From positions 1 through 14,809 of the forward strand of contig DATAOB010000055.1 in the NCBI GenBank assembly GCA_036265935.1: a stretch of DNA of 14,809 nt, in the 5' to 3' direction. Under the pieces are notes generated by a model that was not told where the DNA came from, ran no database searches, and saw only the letters and a program-made list of their open reading frames with translations. The DNA is from JAFASC01 sp036265935. GTDB lineage: Bacteria > Pseudomonadota > Alphaproteobacteria > Rhizobiales > Beijerinckiaceae. Every line of letters starts with the position of its first letter. Position 1 is the stretch's first letter. Position numbers and translations under genes: made by a program. Positions 14,399-14,809 of the stretch are shown piece after piece.

Positions 14399-14809
14399 AT
14401 GGCACGATCAGGCAACAAGCTTACTACGCTCGCGATTTCGAAGCTCAAAAAGCGGGGCGTCTACGCCGATGGGCACGGGCTTTACCTGCAAGTAAGCGAG
14501 AGCGGCACGAGGGCGTGGATTTTCCGATTCATGCAGAATGGCCGGGCCCGAAAAATGGGGCTCGGCCCGCTTCATACCGTCTCCCTAGCTGAAGCGCGAG
14601 ACGACGCCCTGGCGTGCCGGAAGCAGCTTCGCGACGGCATCGACCCCATAGAAGCACGCAAGTCGAGGAAGGCCGCTGCACGTGCGGAAGCAGGCCGCCA
14701 GATGACGTTTAGGGAATGCGGAGCGAAATACATCGAGGCAAACAAAGTCGCATGGACGAACGCAAGACATGCCGCACAGTGGCCGTCCACGTTAGAGGCT
14801 CACGTTTAT
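14399..14809 (+). CDS. P4-type tyrosine integrase, 5' part only
   Basis: An ATG at 14399 opens 137 codons with no stop before the window ends. The N-terminal part is the arm-type DNA-binding domain (DUF4102) of P4-like integrases: DGHGLYLQV at 24-32, TRAWIFRF at 37-44, MGLGPLHTVSLAEAR at 53-67 and GIDPIEARK at 80-88. From residue 103 (TFRECGAKYIE) the core-binding SAM-like domain begins; the catalytic domain with its R-H-R-Y residues lies beyond the edge. Such enzymes integrate genomic islands and prophages, usually at tRNA genes, and sit at one end of the element. The upstream ribosome site is weak (GGCGGA). It reads away from the GPR-like gene, so the element it serves probably lies to the right. 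Whether the gene is intact cannot be seen. Confidence 0.92.
   Translation, partial: MARSGNKLTTLAISKLKKRGVYADGHGLYLQVSESGTRAWIFRFMQNGRARKMGLGPLHTVSLAEARDDALACRKQLRDGIDPIEARKSRKAAARAEAGRQMTFRECGAKYIEANKVAWTNARHAAQWPSTLEAHVY

Overview
The window is high-GC DNA from an alphaproteobacterium, most likely a member of the Hyphomicrobiales (Rhizobiales) in the Bradyrhizobium/Xanthobacteraceae neighbourhood. The evidence is an alphaproteobacterial-type LexA preceded by a GAAC-N7-GAAC SOS box, an EipB/DUF1849 envelope protein, a very large growth-pole-ring-like coiled-coil protein of the kind linked to polar growth in this order, a hom-glpX pair, and a dispersed GC-rich palindromic repeat. No taxonomic search was possible, so the placement is inference.

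Layout, left to right. (1) 1-2021: a ferritin-like stress protein (DUF892/YciF type) on the minus strand, ending in a probable hairpin terminator, then rmuC on the plus strand. (2) 1967-4304: a minus-strand run of glpX, then a 101-bp palindromic repeat, a GNAT acetyltransferase, and a glycosyltransferase-like gene broken by one frameshift whose tail overlaps the rmuC 3' end. (3) 4323-5840: hom, 18 bp upstream of glpX and probably co-transcribed with it. In front of hom lie a possible 38-codon small ORF and a stem-loop with a T run. (4) 5840-7564: an FTR1-type iron permease converging on eipB, with a possible Irr (ICE) box upstream of the permease. (5) 7700-8505: lexA with its SOS box. (6) 8547-14044: a second copy of the repeat, then the 1773-residue GPR/RgsE-like protein on the minus strand. 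Its rod is built on exact 22- and 33-residue periods, and two CtrA-like sites lie upstream. (7) 14045-14809: a 354-bp gene-free stretch, then the 5' part of a P4-type tyrosine integrase running off the right edge, which suggests that a genomic island or prophage begins there.

Most of the window is ordinary chromosomal core: threonine/methionine precursor synthesis (hom), gluconeogenic or Calvin-cycle bisphosphatase (glpX), DNA repair control (lexA, rmuC), envelope integrity (eipB), iron uptake and polar growth. I found no clear new multi-gene system. The points most worth a second look are the repeat architecture and possible CtrA control of the GPR-like protein, the small ORF and terminator in front of hom, the integrase edge, and the paired palindromic repeat.
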